A stretch of 64,000 nucleotides of DNA from Bdellovibrionales bacterium (GCA_014323935.1 JACOND010000004.1:1-64000); one strand, 5' to 3'; counted from the stretch's first letter, positions 9,841 to 19,919 are shown. Program-made: numbers and translations. The notes: a model not told the origin generated them from the letters alone.

Positions 9841-10340
9841 TCATCTTGTTTCAAAAGTAATTTTAACATCTATGTGTTTGATACTTTGTCCATAATTATG
9901 ATGATCAGAAGTTAGTTCTTTACCAAGGATTCCCTCTTTTGAGAATAAATTAGGAACAGCAGATAGATATATTGATACTTCATCTAAAAAATGTTTTTCA
10001 TCTATTATATTGTTAATGAGTACTTGTTTTTTCATTTTTTCATTGAACCAACTTTGTAACATCTTTTTTTTCTTAAAATCAGAAATAAATATTTTTTGAT
10101 TTTTTATATCAATTGAGTCAAAAGCTTTGTGAACTTCTCTGATTTATGCTTCTTGGATTTTTTTCTTATTTCTGAACTTTCTTATTAGAAATAGTGTCAG
10201 GTCTAGGAAAAACACTTCCTTGAGAGAGACATAAATCTATTTTCATGCCACACTTTCTTCTTGATAATTCTATTTTGTTCTCTTAGATTCTCTAATATAC
10301 TCTATCTTCAAGAGATGAAAAATCCTGTAAAGTAAAATCT
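9841..10340 (-). pseudogene. Degenerate gene remnant, inverted copy of 360-700; includes ORF 9841-10062
   Basis: Reverse-strand similarity to 360-700 (cttgagagagacataaatctattttcatg..., gatgttacaaagttggttcaatgaaaa...) with stops and indels. Confidence 0.65.
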
Positions 10341-10632
10341 TCATTCCATCTCTAAGAGGCTTTTCTTTGGTGTGTTAAAGACTTTTCAAGAAGTAAAACA
10401 ACAATTTTTTATTTAGAGAAGAATTTATGATGTGATAAGAGAAAATGTTAGAAAAAGAAACTTTATTCCTTTATAAAATAACTCACTCAGTCAGAGTGGA
10501 CAGCCGGACAAAAGTAACTGTAAATCTTACAAAAAAAGCTTTGAATCTCTTTACTTCCTAAAGATACTAAAAAGCTCTTTATTCTATAGGTTTTTTTTAT
10601 TGGGTTGTAGTATCATAAAGAAAGGAGGTTTT

Positions 10633-10713
10633 ATGTCAGTTTCACCAGAAGTTAAAGACATTTGGACTCTTATTAAAGAGAATCAAAAAAGGCCTTCATT
10701 AAGTCTAAATTAA
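10633..10713 (+). pseudogene. Truncated 26-aa N-terminal fragment (MSVSPEVKDIWTLIKENQKRPSLSLN), possibly of a DUF3782/PD-(D/E)XK-type protein
   Basis: Good RBS (AAAGGAGG), then stop after 26 codons; resemblance to DUF3782-like N-termini is from memory. Confidence 0.35.
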
Positions 10714-10812
10714 TGTAAAAAGTTTGAAATGCGTTTTACACTCTTTTAATTATCAAATCGTATAAGTTTCAATTGATGTAAAAAACAATCCCTAAAATCA
10801 AGGAGGTAACAA

Positions 10813-11385
10813 ATGAAACAACAAAAAAACTATGTCCAGATGACAAGGGACGTTGTCTTTAAAAAATTCTTTGTAGACAATCCAGAGATCTTAAAACGTG
10901 TTTTAAAACATTTTCTAAACATTCCTAAAATCATGGATTTAGAAATCAAAACCCCTAACATCCAAGACGTTAGAAGAAAGAAAAACCCTCAAAATAAACA
11001 AAGATTTGAATTTGTAGACCTCTTTCTGATAAAGAGTTATAATAAATTTAAAGACAAGGAGAGAAAGAATTTAGTTTTAAGGGTGTTATTTTTTAAGGAA
11101 TTCAGGAGAGTTAAAAGGATAGGGAGTATTTAAGATAAGGATAGGGAGGAAGCGATGAGTTATTTTGGAAAGTTATCAGAGGATGAGAGAATGCAAGAGT
11201 TAGTCTATCATGAGTACCGCAGGAAGATGGATTATAGATTACAGGCTTGGATTGAAGAAGGCATAGAACAAGATATAGAACGGCAGACAAGCAGAAAAAA
11301 AGGAAACAGACCTTTAAATTACTGGATTTAATGTGTTGATATTTCTACAATTATCAAATTAACAGGTCTTTCATAAAGATAAGAT
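10813..11385 (+). pseudogene. Rpn / PD-(D/E)XK nuclease family transposase-like gene, internally deleted and frameshifted
   Basis: ORF 10813-11133 starts MKQQKNYVQMTRDVVFKKFFVDNPEILKRVLKHFLNIP; C-terminal piece MSYFGKLSEDERMQELVYHEYRRKMDYRLQAWIEEG follows from 11155; a degenerate tail resembling the other copies follows. Confidence 0.7.
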
Positions 11386-11624
11386 TCTTAAACTAAATAA
11401 AGAAATAAAAAACTAATTAGAACAGCGTTTTTTTTCAGCAATTCTTTTTGATTGGCAGTTTTCAACTCATAGAAATCAAAACTTTGTCTTTTTGCTCTCT
11501 ACATATAAGCTACTATAAACTTTGTGCGATGGAAAATATATAATTCTAAATATTTCTAAAAAAAACTTGCTTTTTCTAAAAAATAAATTATATTTTACTA
11601 AAACCAAAAAAGGAGGAATTTGTT

Positions 11625-12149
11625 ATGCTAGGAATTGGTGATTATTTACCTGAGTTTAAACTGAAGTCCGTTGTACCTGATTCTGATGAATTTAAAGAGA
11701 TTGATAATGAAACTTATAAAGACCAGTGGCTGGTTTTGTTTTTTTATCCAAAAGATTTTACTTTTGTATGTCCTACAGAAATAAAAGGTTTTAGTGATAA
11801 GAATGAAGAATTTAAAGAAAGAGGAACTCAAATACTAGCGGCTTCTGTAGATTCAGAGTTTGTTCATTTAGCTTGGAGAAAGCATGATGAGCTTCTAAAA
11901 GACCTTAAATTCCCTATAATGTCTGATATTAGAAGAGAATTATCAGCTAGCTTAGGAATCTTGGATATGGAAGAGGGAGTGTCTCAAAGAGCAACTTTTA
12001 TTGTTGACCAGAAAGGAAAAATTCGTTTTGTTTATGTAACAGATTTAAATGTTGGAAGAAATCCTCAGGAAGTTTTGAGAATTTTAGACGCTCTTCAAAC
12101 AGATAGACTTTGTCCTTGTAACTGGGAAAAAGGACAAAAAACTCTTTAA
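11625..12149 (+). CDS. Peroxiredoxin (AhpC/TSA family, 2-Cys)
   Basis: FFYPKDFTFVCPTEI and C-terminal RLCPCNW resolving-Cys motif. Confidence 0.93.
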   Translation: MLGIGDYLPEFKLKSVVPDSDEFKEIDNETYKDQWLVLFFYPKDFTFVCPTEIKGFSDKNEEFKERGTQILAASVDSEFVHLAWRKHDELLKDLKFPIMSDIRRELSASLGILDMEEGVSQRATFIVDQKGKIRFVYVTDLNVGRNPQEVLRILDALQTDRLCPCNWEKGQKTL

Positions 12150-12161
12150 AAAAAGAGTTTT
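12137..12161 (+). terminator. Hairpin/terminator after peroxiredoxin gene
   Basis: aaaactcttt-aaaa-aaagagtttt. Confidence 0.55.
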
Positions 12162-12304
12162 AAGCCATCACTTAAAAACCCTAACTAATAGGAATTTGAG
12201 TGTATTGAGGCTTTGAATCACAAAATCTCACTTGAAATAAAATTTGATTTCTCTTTATTAAAAAAACTTGATTCTTAATTTTTTTACAATTATACAAAAC
12301 AGGT

Positions 12305-13111
12305 ATGAAAGAACAAATCCTTCAAGAGGCTTTTTTAAGTCAAAATATCTCTGAAGAAGCTAAAAAAATTGTTCATGAGATTCTAGAAGATCTTAATGAA
12401 GGTAAAATTCGTGTGTGTGAAAAAAAACCAGATGAGACTTGGAAAGTCAATGAATACATTAAAACAGCTATTTTGCTTTATTTTAAAATAAAAACTCAAA
12501 AAGAATTCAAAGCCGGAGACTTTAATTTTTTTGATAAAATTCCTCTTAAAAAATGGACAGGTCATGAAAAAGTCAGAGTGGTTCCTCAAGCCCTTGTTAG
12601 ATACGGAAGCTACATAGCACAAAATACAGTTCTTATGCCCTCTTATATTAACATAGGAGCTTACGTTGATGAAGGATCTTTAATTGATACTTGGGCAACG
12701 GTAGGATCTTGCGTTCAAGTTGGAAAAAACGTTCATGTGTCAGGAGGAGTTGGTTTGGGAGGAGTTTTAGAACCTGTTCAAGCTCAACCTGTTATTATTG
12801 AAGATCATGTTTTTTTAGGAAGCCGTTCTATTATAGTAGAAGGAGTGAGGGTTTGTGAATCGGCTGTCATCGGAGCTGGCGTTGTTCTCACACAAAGTAC
12901 AAAGATTCTAGATGTCACGCAAAAACAAGTGAAAGAATATAAAGCTTTTATTCCTAAAAATTCTGTCGTCATACCTGGACAAAGAAACAAAAGCTTTCCT
13001 GCAGGAAATTACCAAGTTCCTTGTGTTTTAATTATAGGACAAAGATCCAAACAAACAGATAAAAAAACATCTCTCAATAACTGTTTAAGGGAATTTAACG
13101 TAGCTGTTTAA
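12305..13111 (+). CDS. dapD: 2,3,4,5-tetrahydropyridine-2,6-dicarboxylate N-succinyltransferase
   Basis: Left-handed beta-helix; RYGSYIAQNTVLMPSYINIGAYVDEGSLIDTWATVGSCVQVGKNVHVSGGVGLGGVLEP. Confidence 0.93.
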   Translation: MKEQILQEAFLSQNISEEAKKIVHEILEDLNEGKIRVCEKKPDETWKVNEYIKTAILLYFKIKTQKEFKAGDFNFFDKIPLKKWTGHEKVRVVPQALVRYGSYIAQNTVLMPSYINIGAYVDEGSLIDTWATVGSCVQVGKNVHVSGGVGLGGVLEPVQAQPVIIEDHVFLGSRSIIVEGVRVCESAVIGAGVVLTQSTKILDVTQKQVKEYKAFIPKNSVVIPGQRNKSFPAGNYQVPCVLIIGQRSKQTDKKTSLNNCLREFNVAV

Positions 13112-13161
13112 ATTTCAAAAAACTCCTTGAAATTTTAAATCAAATTTAGTATTTTTATAGT

Positions 13162-13488
13162 ATGATACAGGTTTCAAATTCAGCCTCTGAACATATTGGA
13201 GAATTAAAAAATAAAGAAAAAGACTCTCAAAATAAAGCCTTAAGAATCTCTATTAAACAAGGAGGATGTTCTGGTTTTTCTTACCGCTTAGATTTTGATG
13301 ATAAACTCTCAGAGAAAGATAAAAGTTTTGAATCCAATGGAGTTTCTTTAATTATTGAAAGAAAAAGTTTATTGTATATTATGGGAATGACTCTAGATTA
13401 TGAAGGAGGTCTAAATGGAAAAGGTTTTATATTTTCTAATCCCAATGCAAAAGATACCTGTAGTTGTGGAATCTCTTTTGGAGTTTAA
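13162..13488 (+). CDS. Iron-sulfur cluster assembly protein, HesB/IscA/ErpA family
   Basis: GGCSGFSYRL...NPNAKDTCSCGISF. Confidence 0.9.
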   Translation: MIQVSNSASEHIGELKNKEKDSQNKALRISIKQGGCSGFSYRLDFDDKLSEKDKSFESNGVSLIIERKSLLYIMGMTLDYEGGLNGKGFIFSNPNAKDTCSCGISFGV

Positions 13489-13492
13489 ATTC

Positions 13493-14788
13493 CTAAGCTA
13501 TTTTCCTTTTTTTTGAATCAGATTCACTGGGAATTTTTTCTTTGATTTTACTAAAGTAAGTTCTTTCCTTATCTAAAGGAATTTTTACAATAACACGTGT
13601 ATTTCCCTTTTCACTTTCTATTTGAAGACTTCCTTTATGAAGTTCAATGATTTTTTTAGCATAAGATAAACCTAAGCCCTTTAAACCTAAACGTTTAGTA
13701 AAAAAAGGATGAAAGACTTTGTTTAAATCCTCTTTTTCAATTCCCTGCCCATTATCATTAAAAAAAAGAAAAAGCCAGCCTTTATCTAAAGATCTTACAT
13801 TAATACTTATTTTTGCTTCTTGTCCTTCATATAAAAAAGCACAAGCTTCAAAAGAATTCACAATAATATTTTTAAAAGCTATTTTAAGCTGAGACTTATC
13901 AACTTTTAAAATAAAATCTTCTTGGATTCTATTTAAAATATCTTCGGGATTAAAATGAGAGGGTTTTTTAGGATGATTTTTTAAATCCTTTAAAACTTCA
14001 GTTAAAAGTTCTTTTAAACAGATCTGACTTAACTCTAAAGGCTCAAATTTTATATAATCATCAAAATCTAAAATAAATTTTTGTAAAGCTTCAACTTTCT
14101 CTTTTGCTTTTTTTGAAGATAAAAAATCAACTTTTTGAGAAATTTTAGATTCCTTTGATGCAAAATATTTTGAAATTTGATTTATAGAGGGTTTTAATTT
14201 TTCTAAAAATTTTAAAGTGACTCTTAAATCAAAAGGAATAACAAAGGTTTCTTTGTTTTGATCTCTAAGATTATCTAAAATCAAATTCAATAAATAAAAA
14301 TAAATAAAAACAAAGGCTATAAGAAAAGAAAATCCTAATAATAGGAACTTTTGATCAAAATTTTCATAGCCAGCTGATAAAGAAAAAGGGAAAAGAAAAG
14401 ATAAGTAAAAAGCAAAGGCTATAGCTAAAAAGAACTCTTTTAAAAAAATCAAACTAAAAATTTGAAGGGAAAAGAAAAAAAACAAAAAAAATAAAGTCAC
14501 AGGAGAAGGTATGAAAGCCACCAAACTTGTTAAAAATAAAGCGGATATAAAAAATAAAATAAGATCTATACTGATAGGTTGAACTTTATCCTTGTAAAAA
14601 AATAAAAAAATACTTTCTAGGAATAAAACTAAAAAACAAAGACTATAAGAAAAAATAGCGAGTTCAAAATCTATAAACCTAGAATAGAAAACTTGATGTA
14701 AGCAAAGTAAAAAAGTAAGTCCTAAAGGAGCTAATCCCCTTATGAAATAAAAAGCTAAATGAGACCTAGAAGAAACCACGGAAATCAC
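13493..14788 (-). CDS. PilS-like membrane histidine kinase homolog lacking the canonical phosphoacceptor His
   Basis: N-terminal TM segments, HATPase_c motifs (NIIVNSFEA; NDNGQGI; GLKGLGLSYAKKII); downstream of pilC on the same strand. Confidence 0.8.
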   Translation of the reverse strand: MISVVSSRSHLAFYFIRGLAPLGLTFLLCLHQVFYSRFIDFELAIFSYSLCFLVLFLESIFLFFYKDKVQPISIDLILFFISALFLTSLVAFIPSPVTLFFLFFFFSLQIFSLIFLKEFFLAIAFAFYLSFLFPFSLSAGYENFDQKFLLLGFSFLIAFVFIYFYLLNLILDNLRDQNKETFVIPFDLRVTLKFLEKLKPSINQISKYFASKESKISQKVDFLSSKKAKEKVEALQKFILDFDDYIKFEPLELSQICLKELLTEVLKDLKNHPKKPSHFNPEDILNRIQEDFILKVDKSQLKIAFKNIIVNSFEACAFLYEGQEAKISINVRSLDKGWLFLFFNDNGQGIEKEDLNKVFHPFFTKRLGLKGLGLSYAKKIIELHKGSLQIESEKGNTRVIVKIPLDKERTYFSKIKEKIPSESDSKKRKIA

Positions 14789-14793
14789 AATCT

Positions 14794-15990
14794 TTAACTA
14801 ATAATGTCTCCCATATAAAAGACAGGAAGATAGAGAGCTAAAATTATCACAGCAATTAACCCCCCTAAAACCACAATTAAAATAGGCTCAATTAATTTAA
14901 TCATACCAGAAATTAAATTGTTTAAAATCTCTTCATAATAAACCATTAATCTTTCAAAAGAATCTTGTATTTTACCAGATTCTTCTCCTGTTTTAGCCAT
15001 ATTATAAACGAGAGCAGGAAAAACCTTGCTATCTTTTAAACCTAAGGCAAAACTTTTTCCTGAAACAACATAATCTCTAGAAATTTTAATTCCTCTTTGT
15101 ATATTAACATGATCTGAAATATTGTAAGAAACATCTAAAGCTTCTAAAAAGTTAACTCCTGATCTTAGTAAACAAGCAAAACTTCTACAAAATTTAACTA
15201 AAGCAGATTGATAGGCTATATCTTTAAAAACAGGAAGAATTCTGACAAAAGCTTGAATTTGTTTTTTTCCTCCTTCTGTTCTAGAAAGCTGAAATAAACC
15301 TATCGGAACTCCTATAAGAACAGCTAATAAAATTAAAGTGTTATTTTTCATGACTTCACTTGTATTAACTAACATTTGTGTAAGGGCGGGAAGCTTTCCC
15401 CCTGAGGAACTATACAAACTCGCAAATTTAGGAACAACAAATAAAATAATTCCGGAGATAATAGCTAAAGAAATTATTAAAACAATAACAGGATACATCA
15501 TAGCTGATTTAACTCGAGATTTAATCATTTCCATTTTTTCAATATAGTTAGCTAAATCAGATAAAATTTCATCTAAAAGACCTGTTTTTTCAGAACAAAC
15601 AACCATATTAATATAAAATCCATCAAAAACAGAGGGATAAGTCTTCATGGCTTGAGAAAGACTTTTTCCCCCTTCTAACATCGTACGAAGATTTGTTACA
15701 ACTGTTTTTAAAAAAGAATCCTCTGTTGTATCGGCAACGATTTTTAAAGCTTGCACTAAAGACACCCCTGAACCTAAAAGAAAAGAAATTTGCCTTGTAA
15801 AAAAAAGTAAGTTTTTACTTTTTACCTTTCCCCCTCCTGAAAAAAAAGGAATTAAAGGTTTTTGTTTAATATAAACAAAATCAATTTTTCTCGCATTTAA
15901 TTTTAAACGAGCAACAGAGATATTTTTAGCTTCAATTTTTCCTTGAATTAATTTGCCATTTTTCTCAACATGATAAATAAAAACTGACAT
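14794..15990 (-). CDS. pilC: Type IV pilus inner membrane platform protein PilC (GspF family)
   Basis: FTRQISFLLGSGVSLVQALKIV...EPILIVVLGGLIAVIILALYLPVF. Confidence 0.93.
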   Translation of the reverse strand: MSVFIYHVEKNGKLIQGKIEAKNISVARLKLNARKIDFVYIKQKPLIPFFSGGGKVKSKNLLFFTRQISFLLGSGVSLVQALKIVADTTEDSFLKTVVTNLRTMLEGGKSLSQAMKTYPSVFDGFYINMVVCSEKTGLLDEILSDLANYIEKMEMIKSRVKSAMMYPVIVLIISLAIISGIILFVVPKFASLYSSSGGKLPALTQMLVNTSEVMKNNTLILLAVLIGVPIGLFQLSRTEGGKKQIQAFVRILPVFKDIAYQSALVKFCRSFACLLRSGVNFLEALDVSYNISDHVNIQRGIKISRDYVVSGKSFALGLKDSKVFPALVYNMAKTGEESGKIQDSFERLMVYYEEILNNLISGMIKLIEPILIVVLGGLIAVIILALYLPVFYMGDIIS

Positions 15991-16003
15991 CAGTAAGTCC
16001 TTT

Positions 16004-17074
16004 TTAACTCGCTATTTTATTTCTTTTTAAAAGCTGATAAAGTTCATCTTTTTCATAAGCTACATTAAAAGCTTCCTTAGAATCAATGGCTCCTTCTTTA
16101 ACGAGTTTTAATAAAGATTGATTCATTGTGAGCATTCCCTCTTCATGACATGTTTGAAGAACAGAATAAATCTGAAAAATTTTATTGTCTCGAATGAGAT
16201 TTCTAATAGCTGCATTTGCAAAAAGAACTTCAACGACAACGCTTCGCCCTCCTTGCTTGTTTTTTACAAGTTTTTGCGATATAATAGATTGTAAAACCGT
16301 ACTGAGTTGATTACATATCAGTTCTCTTTCTGAACCAGGAAAAGAGCTTACAATTCGATCCACAGTTTTAGCTACGGAATTGGTATGAAGAGTTGACAAA
16401 ACTAAGTGTCCTGTTTCTGCTAGTTTTAAAGCAAGTTCAATCGTTTCAGGATCTCTCATTTCTCCTACAAAACAAATATCAGGATCTGCTCTCAAGGCTG
16501 TTTTCATACCATCGGAAAAAGAATGACAGTCTAAACCCAGCTCTCTTTGAGAGATGATACAATTTTTATGAGAATGTACAATTTCAATAGGATCTTCTAA
16601 AGTGAGAATATGAGACTTTCTGGAAACATTAATGGCATCAATAATAGCTGACACTGTTGTACTTTTACCAGAACCTGTAGGACCTGTTACAAGGACTAAA
16701 CCATTAGGATAGTGAATTGTATTTTCTATAGAAGGAGGAAGACCGAGTTCAGAGGTCTCAGGAGGTGAGAGTTGTAAAAGTCTAAAAACTCCTGCAACAG
16801 AACCTTTTTGAAAAAATAAAGCTCCTCTAAATCTTGAAACATTACTCACAAAAAAACTAAAATCTAAATATTTCTGATTTTCAAATTTAGATTTTTGTTC
16901 ATCAGAAATTAAAGAATAACACATTGTTTTTGTATCTTCTGGACTTAACTCTTTTGTTTCTAATCTTAATAAAGAACCATTGATACGAAGAGCAGGAGGA
17001 GAGTTTGCCGTAATATGAATATCAGAAGCCCCCTGTTCTTTAGCAAGTTTTAAAACATCTAAAAGTGAAATCAT
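16004..17074 (-). CDS. pilT: Type IV pilus retraction ATPase PilT
   Basis: GASDIHITANSPPALRINGSL, GPTGSGKSTT Walker A, EMRDPETI. Confidence 0.93.
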   Translation of the reverse strand: MISLLDVLKLAKEQGASDIHITANSPPALRINGSLLRLETKELSPEDTKTMCYSLISDEQKSKFENQKYLDFSFFVSNVSRFRGALFFQKGSVAGVFRLLQLSPPETSELGLPPSIENTIHYPNGLVLVTGPTGSGKSTTVSAIIDAINVSRKSHILTLEDPIEIVHSHKNCIISQRELGLDCHSFSDGMKTALRADPDICFVGEMRDPETIELALKLAETGHLVLSTLHTNSVAKTVDRIVSSFPGSERELICNQLSTVLQSIISQKLVKNKQGGRSVVVEVLFANAAIRNLIRDNKIFQIYSVLQTCHEEGMLTMNQSLLKLVKEGAIDSKEAFNVAYEKDELYQLLKRNKIAS

Positions 17075-17089
17075 AATAACCCCTTTTTT

Positions 17090-18886
17090 TTACATATCAC
17101 TGACTGTGACTCTCATAATTTCTTCAATAGAAGTCAGCCCCTGTTTAACTTTTAACAAAGCGGCTTTTCTTAAAGTCAATAAATTATCTTTTTCTATAGC
17201 AACTCTTTTAATTTCTAAAGGACTCATTTTTTCAAAAATTCCAAATTTAATTGATTTTGAAAGCTCCATCATTTCATAAACAGCAACTCGACCTTTTAAA
17301 CCTAAATTTCCACAGTTACCACAACCCCCCTCTTGTCTTAAATAAATCTTTCCTCTATAATCTTTGATCTCTTCAGGAGGAACTCCTACATCTATAAGAT
17401 TATTTAAATAAGAATCAGGAGCTAAAATTTTACAAGCATCACAAAGTGTTCTTAAAAGTCTTTGAGAGATGATAAGGGAGGTGCTATCTGCAACGTTATA
17501 AGAAGGAATCCCCATAGAAAGAAGCCTGGTGACAGTAGATGCGGTGTCATTTGTATGAACTGTGCTTAAAACCAAATGTCCTGTAGCAGAGGCTTTATAG
17601 GCAATTTCAGCTGTTTCGAAATCTCTTATTTCTCCCACTAAAATGACATCTGGATCTTGTCTTAAAAAGGCTCTTAAAGCAGAAGCAAAAGTTAAATTTG
17701 CCTTAGGATTTATTTGAACTTGGTTGATTCCATGAATACGAAATTCAACCGGATCTTCAGCAGTAGAAATATTTGTTTGTGGATTATTGAGTCTCATTAA
17801 TCCTGAATAAATGGTTGTTGTTTTTCCAGAACCTGTCGGTCCTGTCATTAAAATTAAACCTTGAGGAGATTTTAAATGTTTATAAAATAATTTTGATTGA
17901 AAATCTAACATTCCCAATTTAGAAACATCTACTTCTAAAGCAGAATTATCTAAAATTCGTAAAACAATTTTTTCTCCATTGACTGTAGGAGTGCTATTAA
18001 CACGCATATTCAGTTCTTTTTTATTAACGATAACTTTTAACCTTGTATCTTGAGGTTTTCTCTTTTCACTGATATCCATTCCACTCATAACCTTAATTCG
18101 AGATATAATAGAGCTAGACATTTCTTTAGATAAGGTATGCTTTTCATACAACATACCATCAACACGGTAACGAATTCGAAACACTTTTTCATAACTTTCA
18201 AGATGAATATCAGAAGCTTTCAGTCGAATCGCATCATAAAACATAAGATTAACAAATTTAATAACGACATTTTCTTCTACGCCTTTTTCTTCGCTATCTA
18301 AATCAATAGCTAACTCATCTTCAAAACCAAATAAATCAAGTGACATGTCATGAACTAAATTATCCATGATTTCTTGTTTATCAAAAAATTTATTAAAAGC
18401 CTCTTTAATAGAAGTAGGTGTTGCAACGACAGGTTGTATCTGACAGCCCGTCATTAAAAGTAAATTGTCTTTTAAATTAAAATCGACAGGATTAGCAAAA
18501 ACAACAACAAGGGTTGTATCTATTTTTGAAAGAGGTAAAATGAGATTTCTTCGGCAAATTTTCTCAGGAATTAATTTTAAAACGTCCTCTGGAATTTTAT
18601 ATTGATTCAACTCTTTTATTACATCAAGTCCATATTTTTCAGCTAATTTTGTTACAAAGTCTAACTCTGAGATTCCACTCTTTTCTAAAAGAGTTTTCAT
18701 CATTTCTAAATTTTTAATACCTTTTTGATCTTTGAGGGAGTTAATTAAATTGTCAGTGATTTCATCGACTTTAGCTAAATGGGAGTCCTTACTTTTAATG
18801 ACTTGTAAATGATGACTTTTGTTAGACACAAATTCAGATTTTTGAATTTTATTTTTTTTAAAAGGATCTCTCATATTATTTCTCAT
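17090..18886 (-). CDS. pilB: Type IV pilus extension ATPase PilB
   Basis: GPTGSGKTTT, ASDIHLE, CxxC zinc site (LCDACK...GCGNCGNLGLKGR). Confidence 0.93.
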   Translation of the reverse strand: MRNNMRDPFKKNKIQKSEFVSNKSHHLQVIKSKDSHLAKVDEITDNLINSLKDQKGIKNLEMMKTLLEKSGISELDFVTKLAEKYGLDVIKELNQYKIPEDVLKLIPEKICRRNLILPLSKIDTTLVVVFANPVDFNLKDNLLLMTGCQIQPVVATPTSIKEAFNKFFDKQEIMDNLVHDMSLDLFGFEDELAIDLDSEEKGVEENVVIKFVNLMFYDAIRLKASDIHLESYEKVFRIRYRVDGMLYEKHTLSKEMSSSIISRIKVMSGMDISEKRKPQDTRLKVIVNKKELNMRVNSTPTVNGEKIVLRILDNSALEVDVSKLGMLDFQSKLFYKHLKSPQGLILMTGPTGSGKTTTIYSGLMRLNNPQTNISTAEDPVEFRIHGINQVQINPKANLTFASALRAFLRQDPDVILVGEIRDFETAEIAYKASATGHLVLSTVHTNDTASTVTRLLSMGIPSYNVADSTSLIISQRLLRTLCDACKILAPDSYLNNLIDVGVPPEEIKDYRGKIYLRQEGGCGNCGNLGLKGRVAVYEMMELSKSIKFGIFEKMSPLEIKRVAIEKDNLLTLRKAALLKVKQGLTSIEEIMRVTVSDM

Positions 18887-18995
18887 AACAACTTCATAGT
18901 CTGAAGTTTTATACTTTTTATATCGGTAGATTAAAAATCAAACTTAATATTTTTTATAACAAAATAAATATCATTTTAAAAAGAAATTTGAGCTT

Positions 18996-19919
18996 TTATC
19001 TCAAGGTTTCAAGTTTTTCTATATCTTTTTGAATTTGTTTTTTCAACTCTAAAGCATTTGAAAATTTTTTCTCTTGTCTTATAAAATGCTCTAATTCTAA
19101 CTTTAATTCCTGATTATAGAGAGATTTTTTTACTTTAGGAATATGAGCTTCTACAACAATGTCAGAGTTTTTATAGAAAGTAGGACGATAACCAATATTA
19201 ACAAGCACTTTATAAAGTGCTTGATCTAATCTCACAGAACCTGCATAAACTCCTAAACAAGGGTATTGTTTATTACTTAATTTTAAATTTGCTGTTTGAA
19301 AACCTAAACGTCGACCTCTTTTTTCACCTTCAATCACTTTTGATTGAATTGAAAAAGGACGACCTAAAAGCTTTTTAACCTCTTCCATTTCTCCTAAACT
19401 TAAGTGTTTTCTTACACGAGAACTTGAAACAGGTTCCTTTTCATACAAATAAACCGGGGCTTTTTTTACAAAAAAACCATGTTTTTTTCCAGAAGTTTTT
19501 AAAAAAGAAAAATCTCCTTGTTTTTGATAAGCAAAAGAAAAATCATAACCAACTATAATTCCTTGAGGTTGAAAGTGAGTGATAAGATAAGAATGAAGAA
19601 AGTCATGAGGGTTTAAAAGAGAAATTTCCTTATTAAAAGGAAGAACTAAGAGAAAATCTAATTTGAACTCTTTAAGTATTTCTTTCATCTCAGAAATAGT
19701 AAAAAGTCTTTTAAACGGCTGAAGATGGTTTAAAACTTGAAAAGGGAGAGGATCAAAAACACAAAGAGCTGAAAAAGCCTTCTTTTGTTTAGCCATTTGA
19801 ACTAACTGATTGATTAAAAGTTTATGTCCTAAATGTATCCCATCAAAAGCTCCTAAACTTAAAACAAGATTTTTAGGACTTAACTCAGGTTGCATCCAGT
19901 TGATCCAATACGTTTTCAT
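18996..19919 (-). CDS. ribF: Bifunctional riboflavin kinase/FAD synthetase
   Basis: LSLGAFDGIHLGHKLLI; GFQTANLKL; GYRPTF. Confidence 0.92.
   Translation of the reverse strand: MKTYWINWMQPELSPKNLVLSLGAFDGIHLGHKLLINQLVQMAKQKKAFSALCVFDPLPFQVLNHLQPFKRLFTISEMKEILKEFKLDFLLVLPFNKEISLLNPHDFLHSYLITHFQPQGIIVGYDFSFAYQKQGDFSFLKTSGKKHGFFVKKAPVYLYEKEPVSSSRVRKHLSLGEMEEVKKLLGRPFSIQSKVIEGEKRGRRLGFQTANLKLSNKQYPCLGVYAGSVRLDQALYKVLVNIGYRPTFYKNSDIVVEAHIPKVKKSLYNQELKLELEHFIRQEKKFSNALELKKQIQKDIEKLETLR

Noticed and set aside
11646-12990. Minus-strand ORFs 11646-11831, 12383-12622, 12805-12990
   Set aside because: Antisense to the peroxiredoxin and dapD genes; no independent coding signal.
15338-15547. ORF 15338-15547
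   Set aside because: Antisense within pilC.
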